A stretch of 64,000 bases of DNA from Caulobacter flavus (GTDB taxonomy: Bacteria > Pseudomonadota > Alphaproteobacteria > Caulobacterales > Caulobacteraceae), in assembly GCF_003722335.1 (NCBI RefSeq), contig NZ_CP026100.1, positions 3,260,001 through 3,324,000 on the forward strand, written 5' to 3'. The number at the start of each line of letters is the position of its first letter. The first letter of the stretch is position 1. The position numbers were made by a program, and so were the translations under genes. The notes beneath the pieces are model-generated. The model saw only the letters and a program-made list of their open reading frames with translations, did not search any database and was not told the DNA's origin. This document shows positions 8,525 to 16,684 of the stretch, in pieces.

Positions 8525-8674
8525 ATGAAGACCTTTGCCACCATGACCGAGAAGCCCGCGCGTGATCGTTTCCAAAGCGCCTACTGGAGCCCATTGATGG
8601 GCCTCGACGCTAACCGGGTGCGCGCCTTTATCGCCGCTTTGAAGGTCCAGCCGAGCTCAGGTTCGGTACAATAG
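8525..8674 (+). CDS. Possible 49-residue small protein
   Basis: An ATG at 8525 opens a frame of 49 codons: MKTFATMTEKPARDRFQSAY, then WSPLMGLDANRVRAF, ending SSGSVQ. The residue mix is protein-like rather than the Arg/Pro-rich output of a shadow frame, but there is no strong ribosome binding site and no recognised family. It may be a real small gene or the start of a lost one. Confidence 0.3.
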   Translation: MKTFATMTEKPARDRFQSAYWSPLMGLDANRVRAFIAALKVQPSSGSVQ

Positions 8675-8761
8675 GAGAGGCAGAGCAACTGGCGCTCCGA
8701 TCGGCCAGTCGCCCTGGCTCGGCGAGCCTCTTTTCGTGCTCGGGTACGCGGGGGATGACCG

Positions 8762-9514
8762 TCAGCCGCGGCTCTGGCGCCGCCAAAAGACCATCCCCTG
8801 CCACGCGCTGCTCGCAGCGATCACCACAGCGCAGGCCAGAGCGATCGAAGCCACGTCGGGTTTGGCGTCACGCTCGGCGACGTAAACGCCGACGAGGCCC
8901 CAGGCGGGCGGCAGGCCGTAAGGCCAAAGCCTTGGCCGGCCTAGCACCACGAGAACGACCGCCAAGGCGACCGCCAGCCCGCCTATTGCGAAGACACGGG
9001 AGCCGGCTTCGATCAGATGCTCGGCGGTCAACACGGTGAGGATATTGAGAACGCTGGCGATCGTCAGCCACCCCGCCAGAAGGCATAGCGGCCACCAGGC
9101 CAGGATGTGCCCCCGCAGCTTGGTTTCGGGGGCCGCGCGACTGACGCGTGACAGCGCCCAAGTCAGGCCGATGGCCGAGATGACGATGATCAGGACGCTC
9201 GCCCAGCGCTCGTTGAGGGCTGAGGCCCAGATCCACAGACCGGTCCCAAAGATCGCGGCGACCGCCGGCCATGAAAGCGATCGCAGCGCCGGGGCGGAGC
9301 GTTGACGCGGGGCGGCCTGATAAAGGGCGTAGGCGATCAGCCCGGCATAGATAACAGACCAGATCGAAAAGGCGTAGCCGGCAGCCCGCAGCGTGGCGTC
9401 GCCCGCCTGCGAGAACTGGCTCGCGGTGAGGCCGATGCCAAAGACCGCCTGAGCTATCGGCGAGACAATGGCGAAGACAACCGCGGCCAGGACGGATATC
9501 TGTGCGAAGCTCAT
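8762..9514 (-). CDS. TspO/MBR-related tryptophan-rich membrane protein
   Basis: A 250-residue membrane protein with about seven hydrophobic segments. The part YAFSIWSVIYAGLIAYALYQ and the Trp-rich loops (LWIWASALNERW, LAWWPLCLLAGW) are characteristic of the TspO/MBR superfamily, but the protein is longer than classical 5-helix TspO (about 160 residues), matching the extended bacterial tryptophan-rich group. TspO proteins bind porphyrins or sterols and influence photosynthesis or stress responses; the extended group has no defined function. Its ATG overlaps the stop of the upstream lipoprotein gene by 4 bp, so the two are translationally coupled. Confidence 0.7.
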   Translation of the reverse strand: MSFAQISVLAAVVFAIVSPIAQAVFGIGLTASQFSQAGDATLRAAGYAFSIWSVIYAGLIAYALYQAAPRQRSAPALRSLSWPAVAAIFGTGLWIWASALNERWASVLIIVISAIGLTWALSRVSRAAPETKLRGHILAWWPLCLLAGWLTIASVLNILTVLTAEHLIEAGSRVFAIGGLAVALAVVLVVLGRPRLWPYGLPPAWGLVGVYVAERDAKPDVASIALACAVVIAASSAWQGMVFWRRQSRG

Positions 9515-10290
9515 TGCTTGGCGCCGCGCTTGTCCTCGTCGCCGGCCTTGCGTGCGCCGGGCGGGACGTAGAGCCCGGTGGCGGCGCCGGCGAGCCAGTT
9601 GGCCGCCCTCAGACGCGGGCCGTGCCTGGCGCAGGGGTCGCCTTGTGTGTTTTTGATCCGCGGTTTGTCCTTGGCCATCGTCGAGGCCACGGCGTCGCCA
9701 AAGGGCTCGGCGAACTGCATGGCGTCGCCGATCCTGCTCATGGACGGCTTGTCCGTTCCGATCGGCGTGGCGTTACGGTTCCAGATCAGGGCCGAGGCCT
9801 GCACCCCGTCCGCAAGGATCATTTCGGCTTCGGCGCCAAGCCCGCCGATCGTCCCAGGAACGCGAAGCCCGACAGGTCCCGGGATCAGGAAACCGCTGGC
9901 GGCCGAAAGCGCAGAGGCTGCCCTTCCGGTAGGGCTCACGCGCGTGACGACGGCGCGGACATGAGCGTCGGCCGCCCCGCCGTGCGCAGTGATTTCGTAG
10001 CGTTCGGAAAGTTCGAAACAGATCTGGGCGTCGATCTCGGCAAGGAGGTTGCGCCTCTCCTCTGCGGATAGCCAGCGGGTGGAGGGCGTGTCAGCCAGCA
10101 CGGCGGGCGGAAGCGACACCGACCTGACACCGCGCAGCCGTGTTTGGTCGATGCGCTGAGAAACGCCCGTACGCATGGATCCTTCCTGCTTTTGCAGACC
10201 ATCGTAGCTGGAAAGTGCGCCTGACGGCGCGCCGTGGGTGGCGCAGCCCGTCAGGCTCGCCGCCGCCAGAAGTACCGCAACCTGTTTCAT
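9511..10290 (-). CDS. DUF3313-type lipoprotein
   Basis: A 259-residue lipoprotein beginning MKQVAVLLAAASLTGCATHG with lipobox LTGC (acylated Cys16). The rest (SYDGLQKQEGSMR, RSVSLPPAVL, ICFELSERYEI, VRAVVTRVSPTG, SGFLIPGPVGLRVPGTIGG, AEAEMILADG) fits DUF3313, a family of secreted lipoproteins with conserved YDGL and R-V-x-P motifs. The start at 10290 is chosen because it places the signal peptide correctly and has ggagc just upstream; the frame is open further upstream but reads as non-signal sequence. It is coupled to the TspO-like gene by an ATGA overlap, and divergent from the exonuclease gene. Confidence 0.75.
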   Translation of the reverse strand: MKQVAVLLAAASLTGCATHGAPSGALSSYDGLQKQEGSMRTGVSQRIDQTRLRGVRSVSLPPAVLADTPSTRWLSAEERRNLLAEIDAQICFELSERYEITAHGGAADAHVRAVVTRVSPTGRAASALSAASGFLIPGPVGLRVPGTIGGLGAEAEMILADGVQASALIWNRNATPIGTDKPSMSRIGDAMQFAEPFGDAVASTMAKDKPRIKNTQGDPCARHGPRLRAANWLAGAATGLYVPPGARKAGDEDKRGAKQ

Positions 10291-10439
10291 CAGCTGCTCC
10301 TCGGGATCAGCAAACGTTGTTCTCTGGCGCGTGTTCCGTTCCGCGCGCGGCCCCGTAGCGACGCTATTGTCCGGACTCTCGGTGGAGGCGATAGAAGGCG
10401 ACTTGGCGCGAGCTGACTTCCAGGCAAATAGGACGGCCG

Positions 10440-11324
10440 TTGGACGACGATGAACTGGAAAGTCTAGCTGCACGGCTTGAAGCGAGTGGACGCTATCGGG
10501 TCCTGCGCCGGCTGGACCGTGTCGAGGTTTCGGAAGGCGACCTGGCCGCCGCCAGGCTGGGCGTCTATCTCGACCTGGAGACCACCGGGTTGGACGCCAC
10601 GCGCGACGAGATCATCGAGGCGGCCCTGGTGCCGTTCCGCTATGACGAGGCTGGCCGCCTGCTGGAGGTGGGAGAGCCGTTCTGCGGCTTTCGGGAGCCT
10701 TCCCGGCCGATCCCGCCGGAGGTGACGCGCCTGACCGGCATCACCGACGAGATGGTGGCCGGTCATACGCTGGACCCAGACGCCCTGGCGCGCTTCATCG
10801 CGCCGGCCGCGGTGATCGTCGCCCACAACGCCGGCTTCGACCGGGCTTTCGCCGAGCGCTACTGCCAGGCCTTCCAGGCCAAGCCCTGGGCCTGCTCGCT
10901 GAGTCAGGTCGACTGGAAGGCGCAAGGCTTCGAGGGCGCCAAGCTTACCTATCTGGCCGCCCAGAGCGGCTTCTTCTACACGGGCCACCGGGCGCGCCAC
11001 GACTGCGAGGCCGCGCTGCAGATACTGGGGCGGCCGCTGCCGAGCGGAGAGACGGCGCTGGCGGCCATGCTGGCCCAGGCCCGGCGCACCACCTGGCGGA
11101 TTTGGGCCGAGCACGCGCCCTTTGCCATGAAGGACGCGCTGAAGGCGCGGGGCTATCGTTGGAACGGAGAGGCGGGGACCGCGCCCCGCGCCTGGTGGAT
11201 CGAGGTCGACGCCGAAGCCCGCGACGCCGAGGTCGCCTACTTGCAGGCGGAAATCTATCAAGCCTCGATCGAGCCGTTGATGCGTCGGGTTACCGCCTAC
11301 GAGCGTTTTTCCGACCGGCTCTGA
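10440..11324 (+). CDS. 3'-5' exonuclease, DnaQ-like (DEDDh)
   Basis: A 294-residue protein with an exonuclease domain at about residues 35-200. Exo I is YLDLETTGLD, Exo II is AHNAGFDRAF and Exo III is HRARHDCEAAL, with the invariant His five residues before the Asp, so the DEDDh set is complete. The C-terminal 90 residues (WRIWAEHAPFAMKDALKARG, WNGEAGTAPRAWWIEVDA) form a conserved extra domain seen in alphaproteobacterial DnaQ-like proteins, not in the Pol III epsilon subunit itself. The start is TTG at 10440 with agga about 7 bases upstream; no ATG lies nearby in frame. Probable role: exonucleolytic trimming in DNA repair. Confidence 0.85.
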   Translation: MDDDELESLAARLEASGRYRVLRRLDRVEVSEGDLAAARLGVYLDLETTGLDATRDEIIEAALVPFRYDEAGRLLEVGEPFCGFREPSRPIPPEVTRLTGITDEMVAGHTLDPDALARFIAPAAVIVAHNAGFDRAFAERYCQAFQAKPWACSLSQVDWKAQGFEGAKLTYLAAQSGFFYTGHRARHDCEAALQILGRPLPSGETALAAMLAQARRTTWRIWAEHAPFAMKDALKARGYRWNGEAGTAPRAWWIEVDAEARDAEVAYLQAEIYQASIEPLMRRVTAYERFSDRL

Positions 11325-11553
11325 GGCGAGGGCGGGTCTAGCGAGACCTGGCCCAGGCGCCGCGCTTGGCGACCTCGTGGCCATCGCGTCGCGCTCGACC
11401 GGACGGCAGCCGACCCGGTCTCGGGTCGGGCGGATAAGTCCCCAGCCCGATAGGCAGCCGGGGTTGGCCGCGCTTGACGAGGCGAGGGCGGTGGCGATGT
11501 AGCGAGGCGGCATCTGACGACCGATCCTGACGCAGCGCGATGGTGACTTTGCC

Positions 11554-11600
11554 ATCGGGCGGCGACTCGCGATCTGAAGGGCGTCGCGTTTGGCGAGGAT
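11554..11600 (+). repeat. Shared upstream element of the YjbR-like genes, copy 1
   Basis: The block beginning gcggcgactcg (about 11559) and running through gaagggcgtcgcgt and cgagga recurs at about 16643-16682 with only a few differences. The 5' gcgac and 3' gtcgc ends are complementary and could close a stem, and GACTC is a CcrM-type GANTC methylation site. It lies just upstream of the start of the intact YjbR-like gene. Confidence 0.6.
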
Positions 11601-11605
11601 TCACC

Positions 11606-11971
11606 ATGACCCCTGAGGCCTTTTCGACCCTGGCCGGCCGGCTTGGCGCCGCCGTCAAGGTCAAGCCTGTCCTCGACACCATCCAGTTTCGGGTGGGGGC
11701 TCGCGGCTTCGCGACGCTCGGCTGGCCCGAGAAAGGCAGGGCGGTGGTCAAGCTCAGCCTCAAGGACCAGGCCGCGGCCCTGGCGCTCAGTGACGCGGTG
11801 AGGATCGATCAGAGCCGTCCGCGCAACTCGGGTCTGACCCTGATCTGGCTCGAGCGCATCGACGAGGACGCCATGGCCTATATTCTCACCGCGGCCTTTT
11901 CCGAGGCCTACGCCAAGACCGCGCGCTCGCGGCCCGGGCGCGGCCGTGCGGCCACGCTGGGCGTTGGCTGA
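11606..11971 (+). CDS. MmcQ/YjbR-like DNA-binding protein
   Basis: A 121-residue protein with a YjbR fold (double-wing DNA-binding type): MTPEAFSTLAGRLGAAVKVK, then IQFRVGARGFATLGWPEKGR, AVVKLSLKDQAAALAL, SGLTLIWLERIDEDAMAYIL, SEAYAKTARSR. The conserved F-R-V-x-x-x-G-F-A-T-L core and the second strand AVVKLS are clear. The ATG at 11606 with gagga upstream is preferred to a longer start because the upstream codons belong to an element shared with the paralogue. The downstream monooxygenase gene overlaps its stop by one base, so they form an operon. Cellular role of this family is not established. Confidence 0.8.
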   Translation: MTPEAFSTLAGRLGAAVKVKPVLDTIQFRVGARGFATLGWPEKGRAVVKLSLKDQAAALALSDAVRIDQSRPRNSGLTLIWLERIDEDAMAYILTAAFSEAYAKTARSRPGRGRAATLGVG

Positions 11972-12267
11972 TGGGCTCGGGGATCAAGATCGTCGCCATC
12001 CTGGCCGCGCGCGAGGGACGGGCGGACCAATTGGAGGCGATGCTGGCGGACCTGGCGATCGCCAGTCGGGCCGAGCCGGGCAATCTGCGTTGGGATGTCT
12101 GGCGAGACCAGGCCGACCCCACCCGCTTCGTGCTCGACGAGCTCTACATCGATAACGCGGCCGTGGCGGCCCATCGCGCCAGTCCGCATTTCGCGGCTTA
12201 CCTTGCGCGGATCGGGGATCTGGCCGAACGCAGCGCCTGGGTGATGGATCCGGTCGACCTCGGCTGA
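11971..12267 (+). CDS. Antibiotic biosynthesis monooxygenase (ABM)-family protein
   Basis: A 98-residue protein with the ABM ferredoxin-like fold: IKIVAILAAREGRADQLEAM, LADLAIASRAEPGNLRWDVW, PTRFVLDELYIDNAAVAAHR, PHFAAYLARIGDL. The conserved EPGNLRWDV and the H-x-x-x-P-H-F-A segment match quinol or small-aromatic monooxygenases such as YgiN. It starts at the TGATG overlap with the YjbR-like gene. Possible role: oxidation of quinols or other small aromatics, with the substrate not predictable. Confidence 0.8.
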   Translation: MGSGIKIVAILAAREGRADQLEAMLADLAIASRAEPGNLRWDVWRDQADPTRFVLDELYIDNAAVAAHRASPHFAAYLARIGDLAERSAWVMDPVDLG

Positions 12268-12357
12268 GCTTGCGGTCGCGGCAGCCGATCCTTCTGGTGA
12301 TCGGTTTCCTGGATGCGGGAGGCGTCGGCGGCGAGGTTCGTCTCGCCGCCCCGACAA

Positions 12358-12843
12358 TCAGAAGCAGGCGATGACGCCGGCGCCATAGTCCTTGCCGGCA
12401 AAGCCGCGGACGATGAGGGTCTCGCTGGCGTAGCCGCCGATCGCGCCATAAGGCGGTCTCGTCACTGACGCGCACGCCCGCGCCAAGCTCCAGGGACTTG
12501 CCCAAGCGATAGGCCGCCTCGATCTTGCCGTAGGCCTTGGCCGCGGCGTCGTTGCAGTCGTCCTTGTCGGCGAACTGGTCGTTGCGGGTGTCGCGGCAGA
12601 CGGTGCGGCCGTTGCTGAAGGTCTCGCTGCGGTAACGGTCGTTCTCGCCCTAGTGGATCAAGGCCCCCAGGGTCGGCTTCAGGCGGAACCTGCCCTTTGC
12701 GAAGTGTAGCGAAGGCCAAGCTCGGCGCCCGACAGGTCGCCGGCCTTGGCGTCGTGGAGTTCGACCGATCCGTTCCGGGCCTGGGCGGCATTGGCCAGGA
12801 CGACGGCCGCCATCAGGCTCGCCGCGCAAAGCAGTCTCTTCAA
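12358..12843 (-). pseudogene. Outer membrane beta-barrel protein remnant
   Basis: A TTG at 12843 opens a signal peptide (LKRLLCAASLMAAVVLANAA) and a start like ARNGSVELHDAKAGDLSG, but the frame soon meets a TGA. Sequence continues in another frame (GRFRLKPTLGALIH), hits a TAG near 12652, then reads GENDRYRSETFSNGRTVCRD and AYGKIEAAYRLGKSLELGAG. A further shift is needed to reach the end GYASETLIVRGFAGKDYGAG, with terminal Phe before the stop as in many barrels. The order and alternating pattern indicate a small secreted barrel protein of about 150-160 residues broken by at least two frameshifts and a stop. Confidence 0.6.
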
Positions 12844-12996
12844 GGTATTCCCCAATCATCGCGCTCGACCCCGAGCCAGGAGGGGGCGATCTAATTTATG
12901 GTAGAGCTTTGGGTGGGGGCTAACGATTCGCGATAGTGAGCGTGCGCGGCAGGTCGGTGTCGGCGATCGCGCGTGTTGATGGGCTTGGGGGAGCCG

Positions 12997-13323
12997 ATGA
13001 TCTGGCGAAACGGGTTGGTGGCTGCAGTCGTACTGGCGGGGGCAATGCCGGGCCTGGGCGCGGCGGATGCGCAGGCTCATGGTGGCGGGTTGAACGCCGA
13101 AGGTTGCCACACCAATCGCAAGACCAGCGACTATCACTGCCATCGGGGCGGTGGCGCTCCCACCGCGCGACCTCGCGCACAATCGCTGTCGTCGCGCTCT
13201 GGGGCCTATTATCCCAACTGCGCGGCCGCCAGGGCCGCCGGCGTCGCGCCGTTGCGCCTGGGGGAGCCGGGCTACAGGCGTGGTCTTGACCGAGACGGCG
13301 ACGGCGTCGCCTGCGAGCGATAG
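12997..13323 (+). CDS. Secreted excalibur-domain protein
   Basis: A 108-residue protein with a signal peptide (MIWRNGLVAAVVLAGAMPGL) and two short modules: a His/Cys segment HGGGLNAEGCHTNRKTSDYH, CHRGGG near residues 30-55, and a C-terminal excalibur calcium-binding domain, YYPNCAAARAAGVAPLRLGE, then LDRDGDGVACER, with the DxDxDG loop and paired Cys. The start at 12997 has a strong ggggga eight bases upstream; earlier in-frame starts do not. Excalibur domains occur in extracellular nucleases and surface proteins, but this protein has no nuclease part. It likely binds calcium in the periplasm or outside. Confidence 0.8.
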   Translation: MIWRNGLVAAVVLAGAMPGLGAADAQAHGGGLNAEGCHTNRKTSDYHCHRGGGAPTARPRAQSLSSRSGAYYPNCAAARAAGVAPLRLGEPGYRRGLDRDGDGVACER

Positions 13324-13509
13324 AGCCCTGGAACGGAGAGCGGCCGGCGGTCACGCTCGGTCCCGAGCCTTTCGGCTCTCCTACGGGCGCGACGCCTGGC
13401 GGGCGACTTTGGTCGCCGCCGGCCGCTCGACGCGGACGTTCCGACACGCGCTTTGCGCGGTCTCCTTGCACGCTTCATTCGTCATGAGCGCTCGCACGCG
13501 AGCGCGCGG
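13324..13509. other. Non-coding stretch with inverted repeats
   Basis: No credible gene. Several GC-rich inverted repeats occur (for example ggcgggcgac and gtcgccgcc near 13395-13420), possibly the transcription end of the excalibur gene. It leads directly into leader repeat copy B. Confidence 0.4.
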
Positions 13510-13669
13510 GACTTAGGGCTCCGCCCTCGGCGCGCTTCGGATCGGCTTCCGCCCAGCTTCGGTCCCTTCGGGCCCTGCAGCCGGGTCCCCGCGAAGCCGC
13601 CCCTCCGCTTGCACACCCGGTCTCGCCGACGGGCGCCGGGGTCAGGCGCGCTTTTGCGCCTGACCCCGG
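13510..13669 (+). repeat. Dispersed leader repeat, copy B, ending in a hairpin
   Basis: Shares with copies A and C the blocks ggcgcgcttcggatcg, ttccgcccagcttcgg, ccctgcagccgggtccccgc and ccctccgcttgcac, but lacks about 20 bp in the middle. It ends in a perfect 14-bp stem: arm ccggggtcaggcgc at 13636-13649, loop gctttt, second arm gcgcctgaccccgg at 13656-13669. The ribosome binding site (aaggagcg) and the ATG at 13690 follow within about 20 bp. The hairpin position, between leader and start, equals that in copy C. Confidence 0.8.
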
Positions 13670-13689
13670 ACTCCCAAGGAGCGCTTTTG

Positions 13690-14014
13690 ATGACCGAGGA
13701 TGATCATACCGACGCGATCGCGGCGCTGAACGACGCCTGCCGCGCCGAGCCGGGCGCGGGGTGGGTGCTGACCCCTGGCGTCCAGCAAGGCTGACCTGGC
13801 CAAGGTCGTGGTTGCCGTGACGGGCTTTTCGACCTTCAGCGAGGACAACGACCCGCACGGCGAACGCGACTTCGGCGCTTTCGAGGTCGGCGGCCAGCGG
13901 TACTTCTGGAAGATCGACTATTACGACCTCGACCTCTGCATGGCCTCGCCCGACCCGGCCGACCCCGCCGTCACCAGGCGGGTCCTGACGCTGATGCTGG
14001 CTGAGGAATACTGA
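13690..14014 (+). pseudogene. DUF3768 protein, frameshifted
   Basis: The first frame reads MTEDDHTDAIAALNDACRAE and stops at 13792. One base on, the +1 frame reads SSKADLAKVVVAVTGFSTF, then DNDPHGERDFGAFEVGGQRY, FWKIDYYDLDL, DPADPAVTRRVLTLMLAEEY. Joined, this is a DUF3768 protein of about 107 residues, with the diagnostic NDPHGERDFGAFE and KIDYYD motifs. DUF3768 genes are common small genes of alphaproteobacterial plasmids and ICEs, function unknown. The shift near 13780 could be a real mutation, a sequencing error or, less likely, a programmed +1 event. It has its own leader and two terminators. Confidence 0.75.
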
Positions 14015-14020
14015 CGCGCG

Positions 14021-14053
14021 CCGCGCCGCGCCTTTCCGGCGCGGCGCGGTTTT
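14021..14053 (+). terminator. Intrinsic terminator after the DUF3768 gene
   Basis: A 12-bp perfect GC stem (ccgcgccgcgcc, loop tttcc, ggcgcggcgcgg) begins six bases after the stop and is followed by tttt. Confidence 0.75.
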
Positions 14054-14111
14054 GATGGTGAGCAGCAGGTCAAGCCTGGCTTGGCGGATGGGCGCGAGGA
14101 CGTGCGCGCGG

Positions 14112-14140
14112 GCGGCCGATCCTTTGGGATCGGCCGCTTT
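14112..14140 (+). terminator. Second terminator, identical to the one after parB
   Basis: Stem gcggccgatcc, loop tttg, arm ggatcggccgc, followed by ttt. The 26-bp hairpin is identical, loop included, to 20855-20880, and it again lies a few tens of bases behind a gene-specific terminator. It may also act on the minus strand. Confidence 0.75.
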
Positions 14141-14348
14141 CGTCTGGCTGGAGCAAGGGGAGGAGGGGGGTGATAGCGGCTGCGCCGGGGCGCAGGCTTC
14201 GGCCGTGGTCTGGCGCAGGGCCTGCTCGAAATATTCGGCCGGCTGGCCGCCCGAGATCAGGTGGCGGAGAGTCTCACGGGCCGCGTGCGGATCAAACGAC
14301 CGCGATGGTCTCAAAAGGGCAGCTGAAACGCATCGCCGTCTCACCGCA
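14141..14348 (-). other. Coding-like fragment of unknown origin
   Basis: On the minus strand about 55 codons look like real protein (SFDPHAARETLRHLISGGQP, then EYFEQALRQTTAEACAPAQP) before running into the shared terminator hairpin. No family is recognised. It abuts the cut end of the sensor gene at 14349 and probably belongs to the mobile segment. Confidence 0.3.
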
Positions 14349-16349
14349 TCATGTCCTCACCTGGCGCCGGCCCGAGGCCTGTCTTCCCTCGCGCACACGC
14401 TCGACATCGTCGGGATGGATCGAGCCGAACGCGGTGGCGATGGGCAGGCCCGACCGGCAGTCGTCCACCGACAGACCGAAAGCCTGGGCGAACCGCTCGT
14501 CGCCCGTGATCCTGTCGGCGGCCACGTCCCACACCCAGGTGCCCATAATGGCGCCGGCCTCGAGCGCCAGCTGGACACGCTCGGATTCCTCGCGCAACTG
14601 ACGGCTCAGTCTCTGCCGCTCGGTGATGTCGATGGCCGTGCCGACCACGCGCACACAACGGCCGGTCTCGTCGAACACACCGCGCCCCTTGGCCGAAACC
14701 CAGCGAACGGCGCCATCCTGTGGGCTGATGGTTCGGTAATCGACGTCATAGACCGCACGCTGCAGCGGATCGGCCGCCGCCGCATAGGCCTTGGACGTGG
14801 CTTCGAGATCGTCCGGATGCAGCCCGTCGTAGAAGTCTCGCATCGAGACCGGCGTGCCCGGCAAGACGCCGAAGGCGGCCCGCACCCGATCATCCCAGAA
14901 CAGCAAGCCATTGATTTCGTCGACGTCCCAAAGCCCGACCTCGGCATACTCGGTGGCCAGGCGCAGGCGCGCTTCGCTTTGAACAAGCGCCCGCTCAGCC
15001 TCCAGGCGCTTGGTGACATCGGCGGTGACGGCATAGACGCCGACCACCTCGCCGGCCGGGGATCGGCGGGGGATGTAGTCGACCTGTACGTCCCGCAACC
15101 CTGCGACGGGGTAGTCCAGGCGGCGCTCAAAGGTCACGCGCTCGCCGGCCAGGGCCGCCTCCAGGTGCGGCCGCGCCAGCGTATAGGCCTCGCCGAGCAG
15201 GTCTTCGACCCGGCGGCCTTGGATCGCCTCGCGCGGCTGACCAAACCAGTCCTGATAGGCCTGGTTGACGAACCGATAGCGCCGCTCCTGGTCAATATAG
15301 GCGATGAGCAGCGGCGCGGCATCGGTAATGCGGCGCAACTCCTCTTCGCGCGAGCGAAGTTCCGCCTGGGCGCCCACCCGTTCGACGAAAGCCCAGGAAC
15401 GTTCGGTGACCTCGCGCACCAGGGCCTGTTCGCGATCGGTCCAGATGTGCGGTCCCTTATGGTGCACGGCCATCAGGGCGCGCAGGCGGCCCTCTCGCAC
15501 CAGCGGCATGCAGATCGTCGAGCCGATGCCGATGGCCTGGAAGGTGGCCGCCTCGTGCGGGGCGATCTCGGCTAGATTGTCGTTGATGACCAGCGGCAGG
15601 CCGCGCGAGAGGTTGGCCACGGCCAATTGGCCAAAGTCTGCGAGCTGGTAATGGCCGACGATGGAGGTTGATCCAGGCGCGGCCCAGTCGCCTCGGATCG
15701 TGAAGCCGTCTTCGTCCTCGTCCATGTCGGCATAGGCGCAAACGCTGACGCCCAAGTGCTCGCCGACCAGTTGGGCGGTGCGCCGCATGACCGCATCGGC
15801 GCTCGGCAGGGCCGAAGTGCCCTTGGTCAGCCGGTCCAGGAAGAGCAGGGTGTGCTCGCTTTCCTGGCGCGCGGCCCGCTCCATGACCGCCGAGGTCGTC
15901 TCGACGCAGACGCAGAGCGCCCCAGGAACGACGCCCTCGGCGGGAATGGGACTGTAGGAAAACGTGAACCAGGCGCTGGCCTGGCGCCCGTCGCGCTCCA
16001 AGGTGACTTGAAGATCCTCAAAGAAGCTCGATGCGCCCGCGAAGGCTTGATCGATCACCGGTTCGATCTGATCGCGGACCTCCGGCCACACGTCCCAGAA
16101 GGACCGACCCAGGGCGTAGGGGTGCTTGGCGCCGAGAATGGAGCGATAGGCGTCATTGTAGATTATGCGTCGCTCCGGTCCCCAGACAAGGAACATCGGG
16201 AAGGCGGCGGCAAGCAGGATCTCCACGGTCTGGCGCAGGGCGTTGGGCCAGGCTGTGACAGGTCCAAACCCCTCAGAGTTCCACTGACCGCCGCGCAGGC
16301 GCTGGGCGACGTCACCGTCTGCCGCGTTCGGGAGCGGGGTCAGCGTCAT
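14349..16349 (-). pseudogene. PAS-GAF-PAS sensor protein truncated before the kinase domain
   Basis: A 666-residue sensory array with no transmitter. PAS at about 15-140 (LVWGPERRIIYNDAYRSILG), GAF at about 165-325 (GEHLGVSVCAYADMDEDEDG, INDNLAEIAPHEAATFQAIG, TICMPLVREGRLRALMAVHH), PAS at about 340-450 (FVNQAYQDWFGQ), PAS at about 460-585 (AEVGLWDVDEINGLLFWDDR, RWVSAKGRGVFDETG) and half of a fourth PAS (MGTWVWDVAADRITGDERFA), ending within SIHPDDVERVREGR. The paralogue at 36234-39206 has the same order and continues into HisKA, HATPase and receiver domains. The C-terminus thus appears cut off where the mobile segment begins. It could act as a kinase-less sensor but is more likely a broken gene. 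Confidence 0.75.
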
Positions 16350-16640
16350 GGGCGGGCGAATCCGGTGGTGCGATGCTTAGCGTGTCACTGGATGAGACTC
16401 CGCCCGACAACAACACCCCAGAACAGTCAAGGTTGCTCGCTCGGACAGGCGACGCTTAGCCGTCGAGGGCATGAGACAGGCGGGCGTCCAGACCGGCGCG
16501 GCCGACCCTTCGGAGATCGACCGCTTTCGTAAGTCCAGGTCCAACGGCGATTTCGCCATATCCCAGGAGCGGACCCGTACGCGCCTGCGCGGTCAGCTAC
16601 CTCCGCTTCTGTCACGGCGTTGACCGCGTTTTGCCCAGCA
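16350..16640. other. Intergenic stretch without a recognisable gene
   Basis: Nothing convincing is encoded on either strand between the sensor start and the shared YjbR upstream element. It should contain the sensor promoter. Confidence 0.4.
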
Positions 16641-16684
16641 AGCGGCGACTCGGAGTCAGAAGGGCGTCGCGTGACGCGAGGAGC
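16641..16684 (+). repeat. Shared upstream element of the YjbR-like genes, copy 2
   Basis: Counterpart of 11554-11600: gcggcgactcg, then gaagggcgtcgcgt and cgagga. This copy contains gactcggagtc, two overlapping GANTC sites in a short palindrome. In copy 1 the gene starts about ten bases after the element; here roughly 75 bp, including the ancestral start codon, are missing. Confidence 0.6.

Noticed and set aside
9502..10071. Long plus-strand frame opposite the lipoprotein gene
   Set aside because: It mirrors the codon structure of the DUF3313 gene, has no motif and is a shadow frame common at high GC.
13475..14344. 289-codon minus-strand frame through the DUF3768 cassette
   Set aside because: It crosses terminator and leader hairpins and the antisense of DUF3768; only the stretch near 14170-14330 looks coding and is listed as a fragment.
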